Part shown: piece after piece, positions 1 through 11,226 of the stretch
How positions within the stretch are numbered: the stretch's first letter is position 1
How the letters are laid out: every line of letters begins with the position of its first letter
Assembly: GCF_032854445.1 (NCBI RefSeq)
Contig: NC_088300.1
Span: 1,114,001-1,178,000, forward strand
DNA: 64,000 nt
DNA from: Liolophura sinensis
Lineage: Eukaryota; Mollusca; Polyplacophora; Chitonida; Chitonidae
Direction of reading: 5' to 3'
The notes under the pieces: model-generated
The model's database searches: none
The model's input: only the letters and a program-made list of their open reading frames with translations
Told to the model about the DNA's origin: nothing
Translations under genes and position numbers: made by a program

Positions 1-560
1 CCGTTTAATTAACCTACATGTCGTTTGCAAGCCCGCTTAACTTACCTACATGTCGTTTGCAAGCCCGTTTAACTTACCTGCATGCCGTTTGCAAGCCCGT
101 TTAACTTACCTGCATGTCGTTTGCAAGCCCGTTTAATTAACCTACATGTCGTTTGCAAGCCCGTTTAACTTACCTGCATGTCGTTTGCAAGCCCGTTTAA
201 TTAACCTACATGTCGTTTGCAAGCCCGCTTAACTTACCTACATGTCGTTTGCAAGCCTGTTTAACTTACCTGCATGCCGTTTGCAAGCCCGTTTAACTTA
301 CCTACATGTCGTTTGCATGTCCTTTTAACTTACTTGCATGTCTTTTACATGTCCGTCTAACTTACCAGCATGTTGTTTGCATGTCCGTCTAACTTACCAG
401 GATGTCGTTTGCATGTCCATCTAACTTACCTGTATGTCGTTTGCATGTCCATCTAACTTACCAGCATGTCGTCTGCATGTCCATCTAACTTACCAGTTAT
501 GTCGTTTGCATTTTTACATAATTTATGCGCATGTCATTTGCATATCAATCCAACTTATCT
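1..560. repeat. 32-bp minisatellite, runs off the left edge
   Basis: About 17 tandem copies of a 32-bp unit built around CATGTCGTTTGCAAGCCCG and TTTAACTTACC. The right-hand copies (from about 310) are more diverged and use CATGTCCATCTAACTTACC. Short runs of the same unit recur at 1115-1215 and about 3140-3195, each time just after a B-type exon or its remnant. The array therefore probably lies in the intron after an off-window B exon of the VWA gene. The several short ORFs here are repeat artefacts. Confidence 0.9.
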
Positions 561-678
561 GTATGGCCCCTGCATATCACGTAACTTGCATGTTTCCAAT
601 TCCCAAGACTTTTGTGAATATACTATAACCTGTGACAATGTCTGTGAAATGTTAACATAAACGTGATTATTACTACAG

Positions 679-1433
679 ACTGTGATGACGGTGACGGTTT
701 TATCTATGACGAACCGAAAACGTTGAGTAGTTCCTCAGGTGGACCTCACAAGTCTTCACCGTCACAACATCCACGAGGTGGGTTTAGATATTCAGTCAAA
801 ATAAAAGAAATGGGTGCCCTTCCATGGTTCTTTCTTATGTCTAACTGTTGAGTTCGAATTGGTTGATTTTTTTCTTTTTGTTTTTGACTCTTATTTTTGT
901 TTTTATTGTTGCTTAACAATTTCAGACTGCCCGTGGAAATGACTTTATTTATTGGTATATCCTGTTTATTTGCAGCGGAGAAACACGAACAAGTTAAAAC
1001 CGACGAAGACTACATGTATGCAGAAGCCATAGCCCGGAGAAGGGCGCCAGAGCAGTACGCGTCACCTCTTACAACCACGGTTGATGGTGAGTATCACATA
1101 CCACTGGCAAATCATCTGCATGTCGGCTGCATATCCATCTAACATACCTGAATGTCACTTAGATGTCCAATTAGCTCACCTAAATGTCGTTTGTATATCC
1201 ATCTGACTTACTTGTAAGACAATAAGCCCTATTCGCATATTTTATGTTGTATTTTCTGCTAAGACTTTTGTGAATATACTATAACCTGTGACAATGTCTG
1301 TGAATTGTTAACACTAACGTGGTTATTACTACAGACTATGATGACGGTGACGGTTTTATCTATGACGACCCGAAAACGTTGAGTAGTTCCTCAGGTGGGC
1401 CTCACAAGTCTTCTCCGTTACAACGTCCACGAG
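679..1433 (+). repeat. Tandemly duplicated exon cassette (A-B-A) in the VWA gene
   Basis: Exon A1 (679-777) and exon A2 (1335-1433) are both 99 bp and near identical, and so are the roughly 70 bp of intron in front of each (606-678 and 1263-1334). Between them lies exon B1 (976-1086, 111 bp). A third, diverged A-type exon at 3462-3560 is again exactly 99 bp. All start with two bases of a split codon and end with one (phase 1/phase 1). They can therefore be duplicated, skipped or added without changing the reading frame. The cassette period is about 656 bp. Confidence 0.8.
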
Positions 1434-4400
1434 GTGAGTTCAGATGTTTCCACCGTGAATCTTTCGTCTGTCTCACTGTTGAGTTTGAGTTGGTTGTGTT
1501 TCTTTCATTTTAAGCTAAAGCATAATTTAGAGTCAGAGTTTTGACAGACACTTCTGTTCATGTCTGAATTAGTTCTGATGGTAACAATCTTACAAGTTCC
1601 ACAATGAGTGAATGACTACCAAATACCACACTGAGTGACTTCCTACATAATATCGCACTGAGTGACCACCTAGTAAATACTACACTGAGTGACCACCTAC
1701 CAAATACCTCACTGACAGACCGCCTACCAAACACCACACTAAGTGACCGCCTTATAAATATTACATTGAGTAACCACCTGCCAAATACCACATTGAGAGA
1801 CCACCAACTAAATACCTCACTGAGAGAGCACCTAATAAATACTACACTGATGAGCCACCTATTAAATACCCCACTGACAGACTGTCTATCAAATACCACA
1901 ATGAGTGACCACCTACCAAATACGGCAATGCATGACCACCTACCAAATACCACAATGAATGACCACCTACCAAATACCACAATGAATGGCCACCTACCAA
2001 ATTCCACAATGAAGACCACCTACCAAATATCGCAAAGAATCACCACCTACCAAGTACCACAATGCATGACCACAATGAACGACCACCTACCAAATACCAA
2101 AAAGAGTGACCACTTACCAAATACCTCAATGCATGACGGCCTACCAAACACCACAAAGAGTGACCACCTACCAAACACCACAATGAATGACCACCTACCA
2201 AACACCAAAAAGAATGACCACCTACCAAATACCACAATGAATGACCACCTACCAAACACCACAAAGAGTGACCACCTACCAAACACCACAAAGTGACCAC
2301 CTACCAAATACCACAAAAATGACCACCTACCAAATACCACAATGAATGACCACCTACCAAACACCACAAAGAGTGACCACCTACCAAACACCACAAAGAG
2401 TGACCACCTACCAAATATCACAAAGAATGACCACCTACCAAATACCACAATGAATGACCACCTACCAAACACCACAAAGAGTGACCACCTACCAAATATC
2501 ACAATGAAGACCACCTACCAAATATCGCCAAGAGTCACCACCTACCAAGTACCACAATGCATGACCACAATGAACGACCACCTACCAAATACCAAAAAGA
2601 GTGACCACTTGCCAAATACCTCAATGCATGACGGCCTACCAAACACTACAAAGAGTGACCACCTACCAAACACCACAATGAATGACCACCTACCAAACAC
2701 CAAAAAGAATGACCACCTACCAAATACCACAATGAACGACCACCTACCAAACACCACAAAGAGTGACCACCTACCAAACACCACAAAGAGTGACCACCTA
2801 CCAAACACCACAAAGAGTGACCACCTACCAAATACCACAAAGAGTGACCACCTACCAAATACCACAAAGAGTGACCACCTACCAAATACCACAAAGAGTG
2901 ACCACCTACCAAATACCACAAAGAGTGACCACCTACAAAATACCACAATGGAAATCTGTGATGCTTCTTACATACTCCGGGTTCAGTTTGACAGTTTAAG
3001 ACAGTTAGCGTTTATTTGACTAAGGGACAGATACAGATTAAAACAGACGACGACTGCAGAGTGGAAAACCTCATCGCGTACAACCGCCGTAGATGTTGAG
3101 TACAGGTATCATATACCACTGCCTGCAGGATGTTAGGTGTAGGCCCCTTGCCCGTCCATCTATTTTACCTGCATGTCACTTACATATTCTTACCTGATTG
3201 TTAGATTACGTTGCCTGTTAGTGAATGAGTACTTCAAAGTAAAAACCTTCGTTGTTATATGACTGATAAAAGTACGACGTTAAACCTCAAGCACTCACTC
3301 AGTCACTCAATCAATCAGTCACTCACTCAGTAATAACGAATATGTTTTGGATATTATTAACATTTTCCCTACAGCCTAACGGTCAGCGTAAACAGCCACA
3401 GCAACTTCAGTTCTAGATGATGCATGTGGAATGTTAACATGAACATTTGTTAAAACCACAGGTGCTGAAGACTATTACGGTTTGATGTACGACATTGCCA
3501 AACCGTCAGGCAATTTCCCAGCGCACCAAACCAAGACGTCCGCTACACAAAGTGGACCAGGTATGTATACATTTACATGTTGAGTCAGACTATAGATGTC
3601 ACGACACAGAGTGGACTAGGTGTGTATATATTTACGTGCAGAGACAGACTATAAATGCCACGATGCCAAGACGCAGAATTGACTAAGCGTGCATACATTT
3701 ACGTGTTGAGTCAGACTATAGACACTGCAAAACAGATTGGCCCAGATGTGTGTACTTTTACGTGCTGAGTCAGACTATAGATGTCACAACAAGGAGTGAA
3801 CCAGATGTGTATGAATGTACGTGTTAAGTCAGGCTATAGATGTCACGACACAGACTGGACGAGGTGTGTATAAATTTACAGGTTGAGTCAGGTTACAGAC
3901 ACTGCAACACAGATTGGCCCAGATGTGTATACTTTTACGTGTTGAGTCAGACTATAGATGCCACGACACAGAGTGAACCAGGTGTGTATACATTTACGTG
4001 TTGAGTCAGACTATAGATGCCACGACAGAGAATGGACTAGGTGTGTACATGAGTACGTGTTGAGTCAGGCTGTAAGCACCGCGACACGGAGTGGGCTAGG
4101 TGGGTGAACATTTGCTTGTTAAGCCAGACTACAGACACCATGACGCATAATGGACAAGGTGTGTGTGCCTTTACGGGTTGAATTAAACTAAGATGCCGCG
4201 ACACTCAGCCTGTTGGGTGTGTGTATAAATAAGTCGGACTGTAAAATCAAATTTATTATTAATACTATAAGTTTTTAAAATATTTTTTTTCTAGAAACAA
4301 AACACACATAATACAGACAGGCAGATCTGCTCAAATCACTCTGCTTTCGCTTTTCGGCCGCTAAGATGGTTTCACATTTGCTCAATTTAATTAATTTGTA

Positions 4401-7400
4401 AAAAAGAATGTATCAAGCGTGTCTTAAAATAAATATAACTGTTATTTAGTGCTTCGTAAGAAAGGTTTGGTTGGTATTTGGATGTAATTGATAAAGTTTC
4501 ACTAGAGCTCACTTCTTGTAGTTGCCACAGTATTTGAGTAGTTCAGTATGCTGCAGGCCTGAGGGTTACCACAACAGAAAACGTCAAAATGGGTGCAGGG
4601 CAAAAGGCAGTGGAGATGAAGCCCCCCAAACCTCTGACTATGGCTCACTCCTTGAAAGTCGAAGGCGATCAGGTAAGGCAATGGCACAGGACGATATACC
4701 ACTTAATATCGTATGGTAAAATGATATCGGGAAGGAAAAAAAGAACAGAACTTTGCGTAGACTGGCATACAGGTCGGTATATTTGAACTGAATATTTTTC
4801 ACAGTAAGGTATGGTAATAATAGCACTGAGTTACACAGCTTTGCAGTTTGTTTCTAATGCATACAATTCTGGTGGGAGTTGGGGGAAGGAAGTAACATTT
4901 TGTTTATCTTCATAATGTTATCGTATGTATTTCCCATCCGTTTGGTATAGGACAGGACTTGCTATAAATACCTCATTATGGCCACTTAGTTTCTGGCAGT
5001 TGGGGTGGGGCTGGGAGTTGGGGTAGGGTGGGGTGCGGTGGGGTTCGCGGTTGATGAATGTTATGGAGAAAGGTGTGTTCCATCATTTATGCATGTCTGC
5101 TTCGTTTCTGATAGTTTGGAAGGAAGATATGTTCCATCATTCACGCATGCTACTTGGTTTGCTTGGTTTGTTCCCAGTTTGTGCTGGGAGTGAGAAGTTG
5201 TGCATACCTGGGCACTAAGATCACACATACTCAGTTTTGTGTTTATTACGCTATCCAGTAAACGGCAAATGGCATAGTTTGAAAATTGCCTACATTTGAC
5301 CCTTTGCATTGAAACAAATAACAGTCATGCTGTTTTATGAAAGTGATTCCTGATACGTTTTACTACTTTTCAGATTAAGATAGTTCTCCAGTTAAGGTCA
5401 CCGGAAACGGAAGCAGGGCACTTTCGTCGCGTGCCAATGCGCGTTGTGTGTTTATTTGATATAAGCGGAAGTATGGGTCAGCAATTTGGATCCAAGGCGA
5501 GGAGGAGAGAAACTAAAATAGTAAAGATGAGAAATATTGCCAAACTAATAACGAACACCTTGGATGATATGGACTACCTCGGAGTAATAGCGTTCGGCAA
5601 TGATACAGAGGTTTTGTCGCCGATGACCAAGAATGAGCCGAGTGCAAAGGTAATCTTAAAACTATTATTTTTATGTATTTTCAATATGCTCTTGCTGTGA
5701 GACGCGATGATAAACATCCTGCGGTACATTCCTCAGCGACATTGAATAATGATTACTCTCACCAGCTAGATGTATAATGGAAACTTAAACAGACACATTA
5801 TAGCTTAACTCACTTGACTGTTTCAGAAAGAAGTGCTGAGTAAGGTCAGAGAACTTGGTAGAAATGGTTTATCTTTAACCACTAACCTCAGTCGAGCAAT
5901 GTTCGCCGCCATTAACATGTTCCGTCAGGATTCCAAGTAAGTCTGAAAACAACGACTCATTCTTCCATAAGAGATTTAAAGCTGTACACGATCAAGTCAA
6001 TTCCATCAGTCCATCTGTAAATTCAAATTCTATATCAAATCGTAGTCAAACTGAAGACATCACACAAGAATGACAGAAATTTGCAGTGCTGTCTGACAGT
6101 GTGACAACTGGTGCCCTTTCATCAAGTAACCAGTAAAGTGCCACAACGTTTTATTAACTCAAATCGAGCATTATTATGATTGTTCATGACAATTCTTGTT
6201 CATAACAAAACTACAAGCCCCCTACCAGAGCGGTAATAAATCTCTAACTGAAATTAGGAACAAACTTGAAAGAAACCATAAAAATTGACGGGGCTAATCT
6301 CTAATGAGAGCCATTTTTGTGTGCAGAGAGCGGGGCTGGAAATGTTCAAATCGTGAGAGCCGGGACATGATCATGGTGCTAACGGACGGGGACATTAACG
6401 ACGGTGTCACTGACGGTCAGGAGCTGGTGCGTCAGGTTAGACAGGCCATCCGGGAATTGGAAATGGAGGGAAACCACTTCAAGAAGGATCCCAGCCTGAC
6501 CATCTCCACCGTAGTAACTGGTAACAACGTGTCCGACGCCGTCTACATGCTGTCCAAGACCTGTGGCAATGACGCCTTCTTTTACATCGAAAAGGACAGT
6601 GATATACTGGAGATTGGCGCCCTGATGCCCGTGTTGCTCCGGATGAACTCTGTGGCTAACAGTATCTCTGTACAGGCAGAAGCTCTGGATCCCGCCGAGT
6701 TACTGCCCAAACTGTGCGGTCACGAGTACATGGCACACCGACCACACGAGCGAGATGACGAGATCTGTTACTTCCTTCACGACTTGGGCCTGGGAATGTC
6801 AAAGCATCTGCTGATCGTCTTAGACAAGGAATCCGTCATGTGTGAGACTGACATGAACGCTGCCGTGCTAAGGGTCAAGGTGGAATATCTCGACGCAGTG
6901 ATGGAGAAGCACACCTTCACCCACGAGGTCATGCGCAGCGAGTTTGAGGATCCACAAACACAGCAATCCCTTGCTGTAAGCATCCAAGACATACGGCGAA
7001 TTTCTCAGCTGGCCTTGCGGCAGGTGGCTGAAGACGTGAGGGAGGAGAAAGGCAGCAGGGCTGTAGCCCACTTATTACAAAGCATTGAGGAGGTAGAGAC
7101 GCACGTGGAAAACCACTGCCAAGAGCTCCGTGTAGCCTCTGAAAAACAACAACTTACTAATTTGGCCCAGTCCGTGACCGCTAATCTAGCTAACCTCATG
7201 AGAGTGATCGAAGACTCGCAGAAAACTACCGGCAATAAGTGGGCTGCTGTGAAATCCGTGTCCTCGGCCATTGTCAGGGAAGCCCCAAGTGCCACAAGAC
7301 TGTTGGGTCAGCAAAACGAACAAACGGGAAACACAGTCATGTCACGTGAGGTCAGTGAGATGCGCAGAATGATCAGAGACCAGTACGCAAAGAACGGCGT

Positions 7401-7596
7401 CAAGTCTGCTATATTCTACGATTTTGATGTCACCATGATGGAGTTTACAAACAGTCTGCAACGCGGAGTACGTCTGCCACGTTACCCGGAAGTGAATCCA
7501 AGCATCACTTCCGCAGAAGGAATGACCGACCAAACGCATTCCGAGCCTGCTTCAGATGATCTTTACGTGTATTCTTCTCAAATGACAAACAGCTAG
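679..7596 (+). CDS. VWA-domain protein gene, 3' part (8 exons visible, 5' end outside window)
   Basis: Exons inferred from frame and GT-AG sites: 679-777, 976-1086, 1335-1433, 3462-3560, about 4542-4672 (4539 also fits), 5374-5649, 5827-5936 and 6327-7596 (stop TAG). The last three join to 551 codons plus stop without a frame break. They carry a von Willebrand factor A fold with a complete metal-ion-dependent adhesion site: DISGS at 5458-5472, Thr-Thr-Asn near 5878-5886, and LTDGD with its Asp at 6385. VWA domains with this site bind Mg and usually a protein ligand. The C-terminal 300 or so residues include a mostly helical, Gln/Glu-rich stretch (about 6960-7300) and show no membrane segment. 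The upstream exons encode acidic, low-complexity sequence (DDGDGFIYD-like) and may vary in number. No catalytic domain is visible. The VWA call is firm; the exact family is unknown to me. Cytosolic location is an inference from the lack of hydrophobic segments in the visible part. Confidence 0.85.
1590..2950. repeat. 27-bp minisatellite with a ~500-bp higher-order duplication
   Basis: About 50 copies of a 27-bp unit around GACCACCTACCAAATACCAC. Because 27 is a multiple of three, long ORFs appear on both strands (Asn-Asp-His-Leu-Pro-Asn-Thr-Thr repeats on +, Trp/Phe/Val-rich on -). I treat them as artefacts because the array lies in the intron between exon A2 and exon A3. The variant block at about 2011-2157 recurs at about 2512-2650, showing that a segment of many units was itself duplicated. 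Confidence 0.9.
3011..3120 (+). pseudogene. Decayed copy of exon B
   Basis: This stretch matches exon B1 and its downstream intron. The AAAACAGACGACGACT segment corresponds to AAAACCGACGAAGACT in B1. The TACAACCGCCGTAGATG end and the following ATCATATACCACTGCC match B1's end and intron start. It has lost the donor GT at the B1 position and, in the B1 frame, reads into TGA, so it is probably no longer a functional exon. It fits the order A2 - (B2) - A3 expected from cassette duplication. Confidence 0.6.
3232..3345 (+). mobile_element. Possible SINE 3' tail with CACTCA-rich end
   Basis: The segment containing AAAGTACGACGTTAAACC and AAGCACTCACTC resembles the 3' end of a common molluscan SINE-like repeat, followed by a simple (CACTCAGT)-type tail. 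No tRNA-like head is visible upstream, so this would be a 5'-truncated copy. The assignment is from recalled consensus, not a search. Confidence 0.45.
3545..4215. repeat. ~59-bp array spanning the exon A3 donor site
   Basis: About 11 copies. The first unit begins inside exon A3 (ACACAAAGTGGACCAG), crosses the splice donor (GTATGTATACATTTAC) and continues through GTTGAGTCAGACTATAGATG. Later copies keep the exon-derived part as CACAGAGTGGACTAGG or CAGAGTGAACCAGG followed by GTGTGTATA. Unit length varies from about 58 to 67 bp. The repeated segment therefore includes the 3' end of a coding exon and its 5' splice site. Confidence 0.8.
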
Positions 7597-8153
7597 ACAA
7601 TGTTCTCTTGCATTACAGCTGCCCGAGGTTACTGTTAATCGTCACGCATAACCACACGTAGTCGAGACTACATTACTTGCCTGCGACAGAGACGTAGGCC
7701 TGTAGGGGAAATGCATAATAATGGAGGGAGACATGTGCCTGATAATACCCAGACATTACCGTACAACAGAACAATCTCTACAGCATACTTATAACTTAAA
7801 TGTCAACAAAGGGTACCTAGTTTTGGTTTTTGGTCGTCTAGAAGCGGTGATTTGTATGAATTAATATTTTTTTATAGAAAAAATGCCCCACCCTTCCTCT
7901 TTATTTCCTGCTTGAATATATTCTGTAGGTGTGACCTAAACGACAAATTCCCTGATGCCCAGAAGTTCCGGATACAAATGAAGATGGAGGAGTGATCCCG
8001 GAGCTAATCAATGCTACACAACTATAACGGCAACTACATTTGTAGAACTCTGTAACCTTTTTCTCTAGCCTCATGGGGTATTTGCCATTCCCATTGGTAA
8101 CATGGAATTTCACGTGATAATCTACAACTGCCGGACACTGTCGTGTATACGCT
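7597..8153. other. 3' flank of the VWA gene
   Basis: This should hold the 3' UTR. I see no clear AATAAA; weak candidates are the ATTAATATTTTTTTATAG region near 7860 and other AT-rich spots. No further gene is visible. Confidence 0.4.
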
Positions 8154-8510
8154 CTTCTCGGCAGGAACAAAAGAGGCTGTATACATGTAAGGGATGTTGT
8201 AACTCTTCTCGGCAGGAACAAAAGAGGCTGTATACATGTAAGGGATGTTGTAACTCTTCTCGGCAGGAACAAAAGAGGCTGTATACATGTAAGGGATGTT
8301 GTAACTCTTCTCGGCAGGAACAAAAGAGGCTGTATACATGTAAGGGATGTTGTAACTCTTCTCGGCAGGAACAAAAGAGGCTGTATACATGTAAGGGATG
8401 TTGTAACTCTTCTCGGCAGGAACAAAAGAGGCTGTATACATGTAAGGGATGTTGTAACTCTTCTCGGCAGGAACAAAAGAGGCTGTATACATGTAAGGGA
8501 TGTTGTAACG
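8154..8510. repeat. Homogeneous 51-bp tandem repeat, 7 copies
   Basis: Seven essentially identical copies of a 51-bp unit that includes CTCTTCTCGGCAGGAACAA and GGCTGTATACATGTAAGGG. The lack of divergence suggests recent expansion or conversion. The 51-bp period (17 codons) opens ORFs on both strands, which I reject as genes. Confidence 0.95.
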
Positions 8511-8847
8511 TTTAGGTGCATATGTCCTTGTTTATTATATTTGTGACGCCAGTCCGTCACTTCGAACTTAGTTAGGTCCAGCTTTTTGAAAGTTGTAATT
8601 TTTGTTATTTCTGCATATCAGGTTCAAGTAGAATTCTTCACTTGAAGGAAGTCTGTGTTCATGTGATTAATGGAAGATGTTAAACTTTATAACAAACGTC
8701 TTTGCGGTTTACTGCCTCTAGGACAATTTGGTTGACATGTACCCATGATTCTATTGCTCAGTGTCAAGTTATTAGGTTATGCTATTGGGACAACGTTAGG
8801 AGACATCCCGGTAGGGTCCTGTCAGCAACTATAGGCAACATTTGGCA

Positions 8848-8997
8848 TCTTTCTGACTCTCTGTGCCACCTGTGTGCGGTGACCAACTCCATGGGTATAT
8901 AAAGGTGCTAAGTGTTGTTCTGATATGCTTGTCTTCTCAGGTCTTTCTGACTCTCTGTACCACCTGTATGCGGTGACCATCTCCATGAGTATATAAA
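8848..8997 (+). promoter_or_regulatory. Two tandem TATA-containing blocks, promoter-like
   Basis: A block of about 56 bp starting TCTTTCTGACTCTCTGT and ending in GTATATAAA occurs twice (8848-8903 and 8942-8997, spacing 94 bp). TATATAAA lies at 8896-8903 and 8990-8997. Downstream of the second is CGTCAGTCCC, which could serve as an initiator. No ORF follows. It could be a duplicated core promoter, a solo-LTR remnant or chance; the evidence is the sequence alone. Confidence 0.3.
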
Positions 8998-9248
8998 AGA
9001 ACGTCAGTCCCGAGTTTTGGAGTCCTTTTATTCCACGTGCTTTACATACAGTTTCATCTATAATATCATCCTTCGATACGTGCTTTTTCCACATTCTAAT
9101 ATGTTATATTCGTTTGCAAAACGCTGTTTGATGAAGATTGAAATCAGATTGAATTTATTGGCTTATTGTACGTTCCTCAACTATTCTGCATATATTTGTC
9201 TTCACAGTCTCCGTCAGTAAAAATTAAGGCTGCCGACTGATGACACTG

Positions 9249-9482
9249 TCTAATGTGTCACACTAAGTTGCCTAATGTGTCACACTAAGTTGCCTAATGT
9301 GTCACACTAAGCTGTCTAGTGTGTCACATTAAGCTGTCTAATGTATCCCACTAAGCTCCTTAATGCGTCACATTAAGCTGCCTAGTGTGTCACAATAAGC
9401 TGCCTAGTGTGTCACGCTAGTTGCATAGCGTGTCACATTAAGCTGTCTAGTGTGTCACATTAAGCTGCCAAGTGTGTCACAC
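9249..9482. repeat. 22-bp satellite, left part (interrupted by the retrotransposon)
   Basis: About ten copies of a 22-bp unit around GTGTCACACTAAGCTGCCTA. The same repeat resumes at 14130 just after the retrotransposon, so the element inserted into a pre-existing array. Confidence 0.9.
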
Positions 9483-9600
9483 TGTATATCTTGTATAAGC
9501 GCGTACAACGCCACAAGTTTATGTACACATGTACTGGCTGCGCCCATACCACACGACACTTGATCGATGTTCGCTGTCAATACAAACTGACTTTATTACA
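9483..9600 (+). repeat. 5' LTR, about 118 bp
   Basis: It begins TGTATATCTTGTATAAGC and ends TTATTACA, giving canonical TG...CA ends. It aligns to the 3' copy over GTTTATGTACACATGTA and the CTGTCAATACAAACT segment. Compared with the 3' copy it lacks about 30 bp near its end (TTGTGCCTTTTGCATACG...), probably by deletion. Confidence 0.8.
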
Positions 9601-9603
9601 TAT

Positions 9604-11225
9604 TTTGGCGACGAGGATGGGATTGGTGCTATAGACTGTTCTATCGATGGCTTCGCGCGGAAAAATCGAGGAATTCAATGAAAAGGTGAGCGGCAGTTGG
9701 ACTGAATACATTGAACATTCAACATTACATTCAACATTACTTCATAGCTAATGACATTGAAGATGGACGGAAAAAGGGTTCAATCCTACTCAGTGTTTGT
9801 GGAAGAAGGACTTATAAAGGCATAAGGAATTTAGTTGCACCTGAAAAACGTGGCAAATAAAGGTTTAAGCTCGTTGGTGATCACCACGAGCCTCCGCCGT
9901 CAGCGTGCGTTCATAGATGCAAATTCAACAGCCGAATGAGGGTACCGGGCGAGTCAGTTGCTGTGTTTGTGTCTGAATTCCGGGCGAGTCAGTTGCTGGG
10001 GTTGTGTCTGAATTCCGGGCGAGTCAGTTGCTGTGTTTGTGTCTGAATTCCGGGCGAGTCAGCTGGTGTGTTTGTGTCTGAATTCCGGGCGAATCAGTTG
10101 CTGTGTTTATGTCTGAATTCCGGGCGAGTCAGTTGGTGTGTTTGTGTCTGAATTCCGGGCGAGTCAGTTGGTGTGTTTGTGTCTGAATTCCGGGCGAGTC
10201 AGCTGCTGTGTTTATGTCTGAATTCCGGGCGAGTCAGTTGGTGTGTTTGTGTCTGAATTCCGGGCGAGTCAGTTGGTGTGTTTGTGTCTGAATTCCGGGC
10301 TAGTCAGTTGGTGTGTTTGTGTCTGAATTCCGGGCGAGTCAGTTGGTGTGTTTGTGTCTGAATTCCGGGCGAGTCAGTTGCTGGGGTTGTGTCTGAATTC
10401 CGGGCAGGTCACTTGGTGTGTTTGTGTCTGAATTCCGGGCAAGTCAGTTGCTGGGGTTGTGTCTGAATTCCGGGCGAGTCAGTTGGTGTGTTTGGGTCTG
10501 AATTCCGGGCGAGTCAGTTGCTGTGTTTATGTCTGAATTCCGGGCGAGTCAGTTGGTGTGTTTGTGTCTGAATTCCGGGCGAGTCAGTTGGTGTGTTTGT
10601 GTCTGAATTCCGGGCTAGTCAGTTGGTGTGTTTGTGTCTGAATTCCGGGCGAGTCAGTTGGTGTGTTTGTGTCTGAATTCCGGGCGAGTCAGTTGCTGGG
10701 GTTGTGTCTGAATTCCGGGCAGGTCACTTGGTGTGTTTGTGTCTGAATTCCGGGCAAGTCAGTTGCTGGGGTTGTGTCTGAATTCCGGGCAAGTCAGTTG
10801 CTGGGATTGTGTCTGAATTCCGGGCGAGTCATTTGCTGTGTTTGTGTCTGAATTCCGGGCGAGTCAGTTGCTGCGGTTGTGTCTGAATTCCGGGCGAGTC
10901 AGCTGCTGTGTTCGTGTCTGAATGCCGGGCGAGTCATTTGCTGTGTTTGTGTCTAAATTCCGGGCGAGTCGGCTGCTGTGTGTCTGAATTCCGGGCGAGT
11001 CAGCTGCTGTGTTTGTGTCTGAATTCCGGGCGAGTCAGTTGGTGTGTTTGTGTCTGAATTCCGGGCGAGTCAGTTGGTGTGTTTGTGTCTGAATTACGTC
11101 GACTTTCTAAACATTGTGACTTTGGACGATCTCTACATGAAATGCTCAGAGATAGGCTGATATGTGGAGTGAAAGATGACAGAATACAAAGAAGATTACT
11201 GTCGGAGCTCCAGTAGTACCAGTAG
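9604..11225 (+). pseudogene. gag remnant of the LTR element, disrupted by a 35-bp minisatellite
   Basis: The ATGGCTTCGCGCGGAAAAAT start region (9645) and the following IEEFNE / WTEYIEH-like translation look like a gag N-terminus. At 11095-11210 the text reads as a gag-like LRRLSKHCDFG...LHEMLRDRLICGVKDDRIQRR segment. Between them, the short ESVAVFVSEF segment has been amplified into the array listed separately. With a 35-bp period the frame shifts at every copy, so no continuous gag is possible. The gag C-terminal zinc knuckle is not visible. Confidence 0.7.
9940..11095. repeat. 35-bp minisatellite inside gag, about 33 copies
   Basis: The unit is GAGTCAGTTGCTGTGTTTG plus TGTCTGAATTCCGGGC (35 bp). 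Variants alternate between GCTGTG, GGTGTG and GCTGGG, and blocks of several units are repeated (about 10280-10470 and 10580-10770). The source is one gag segment: flanking text before (ACCGGGCGAGTCAG) and after (GTCTGAATTACGTCGAC) makes an unbroken coding stretch when only one unit is kept. Confidence 0.9.
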
Positions 11226-11226
11226 T

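Noticed and set aside
1-560. CRISPR-like array
   Set aside because: The units are adjacent without unique spacers and the setting is eukaryotic. The same holds for every other array in the window.
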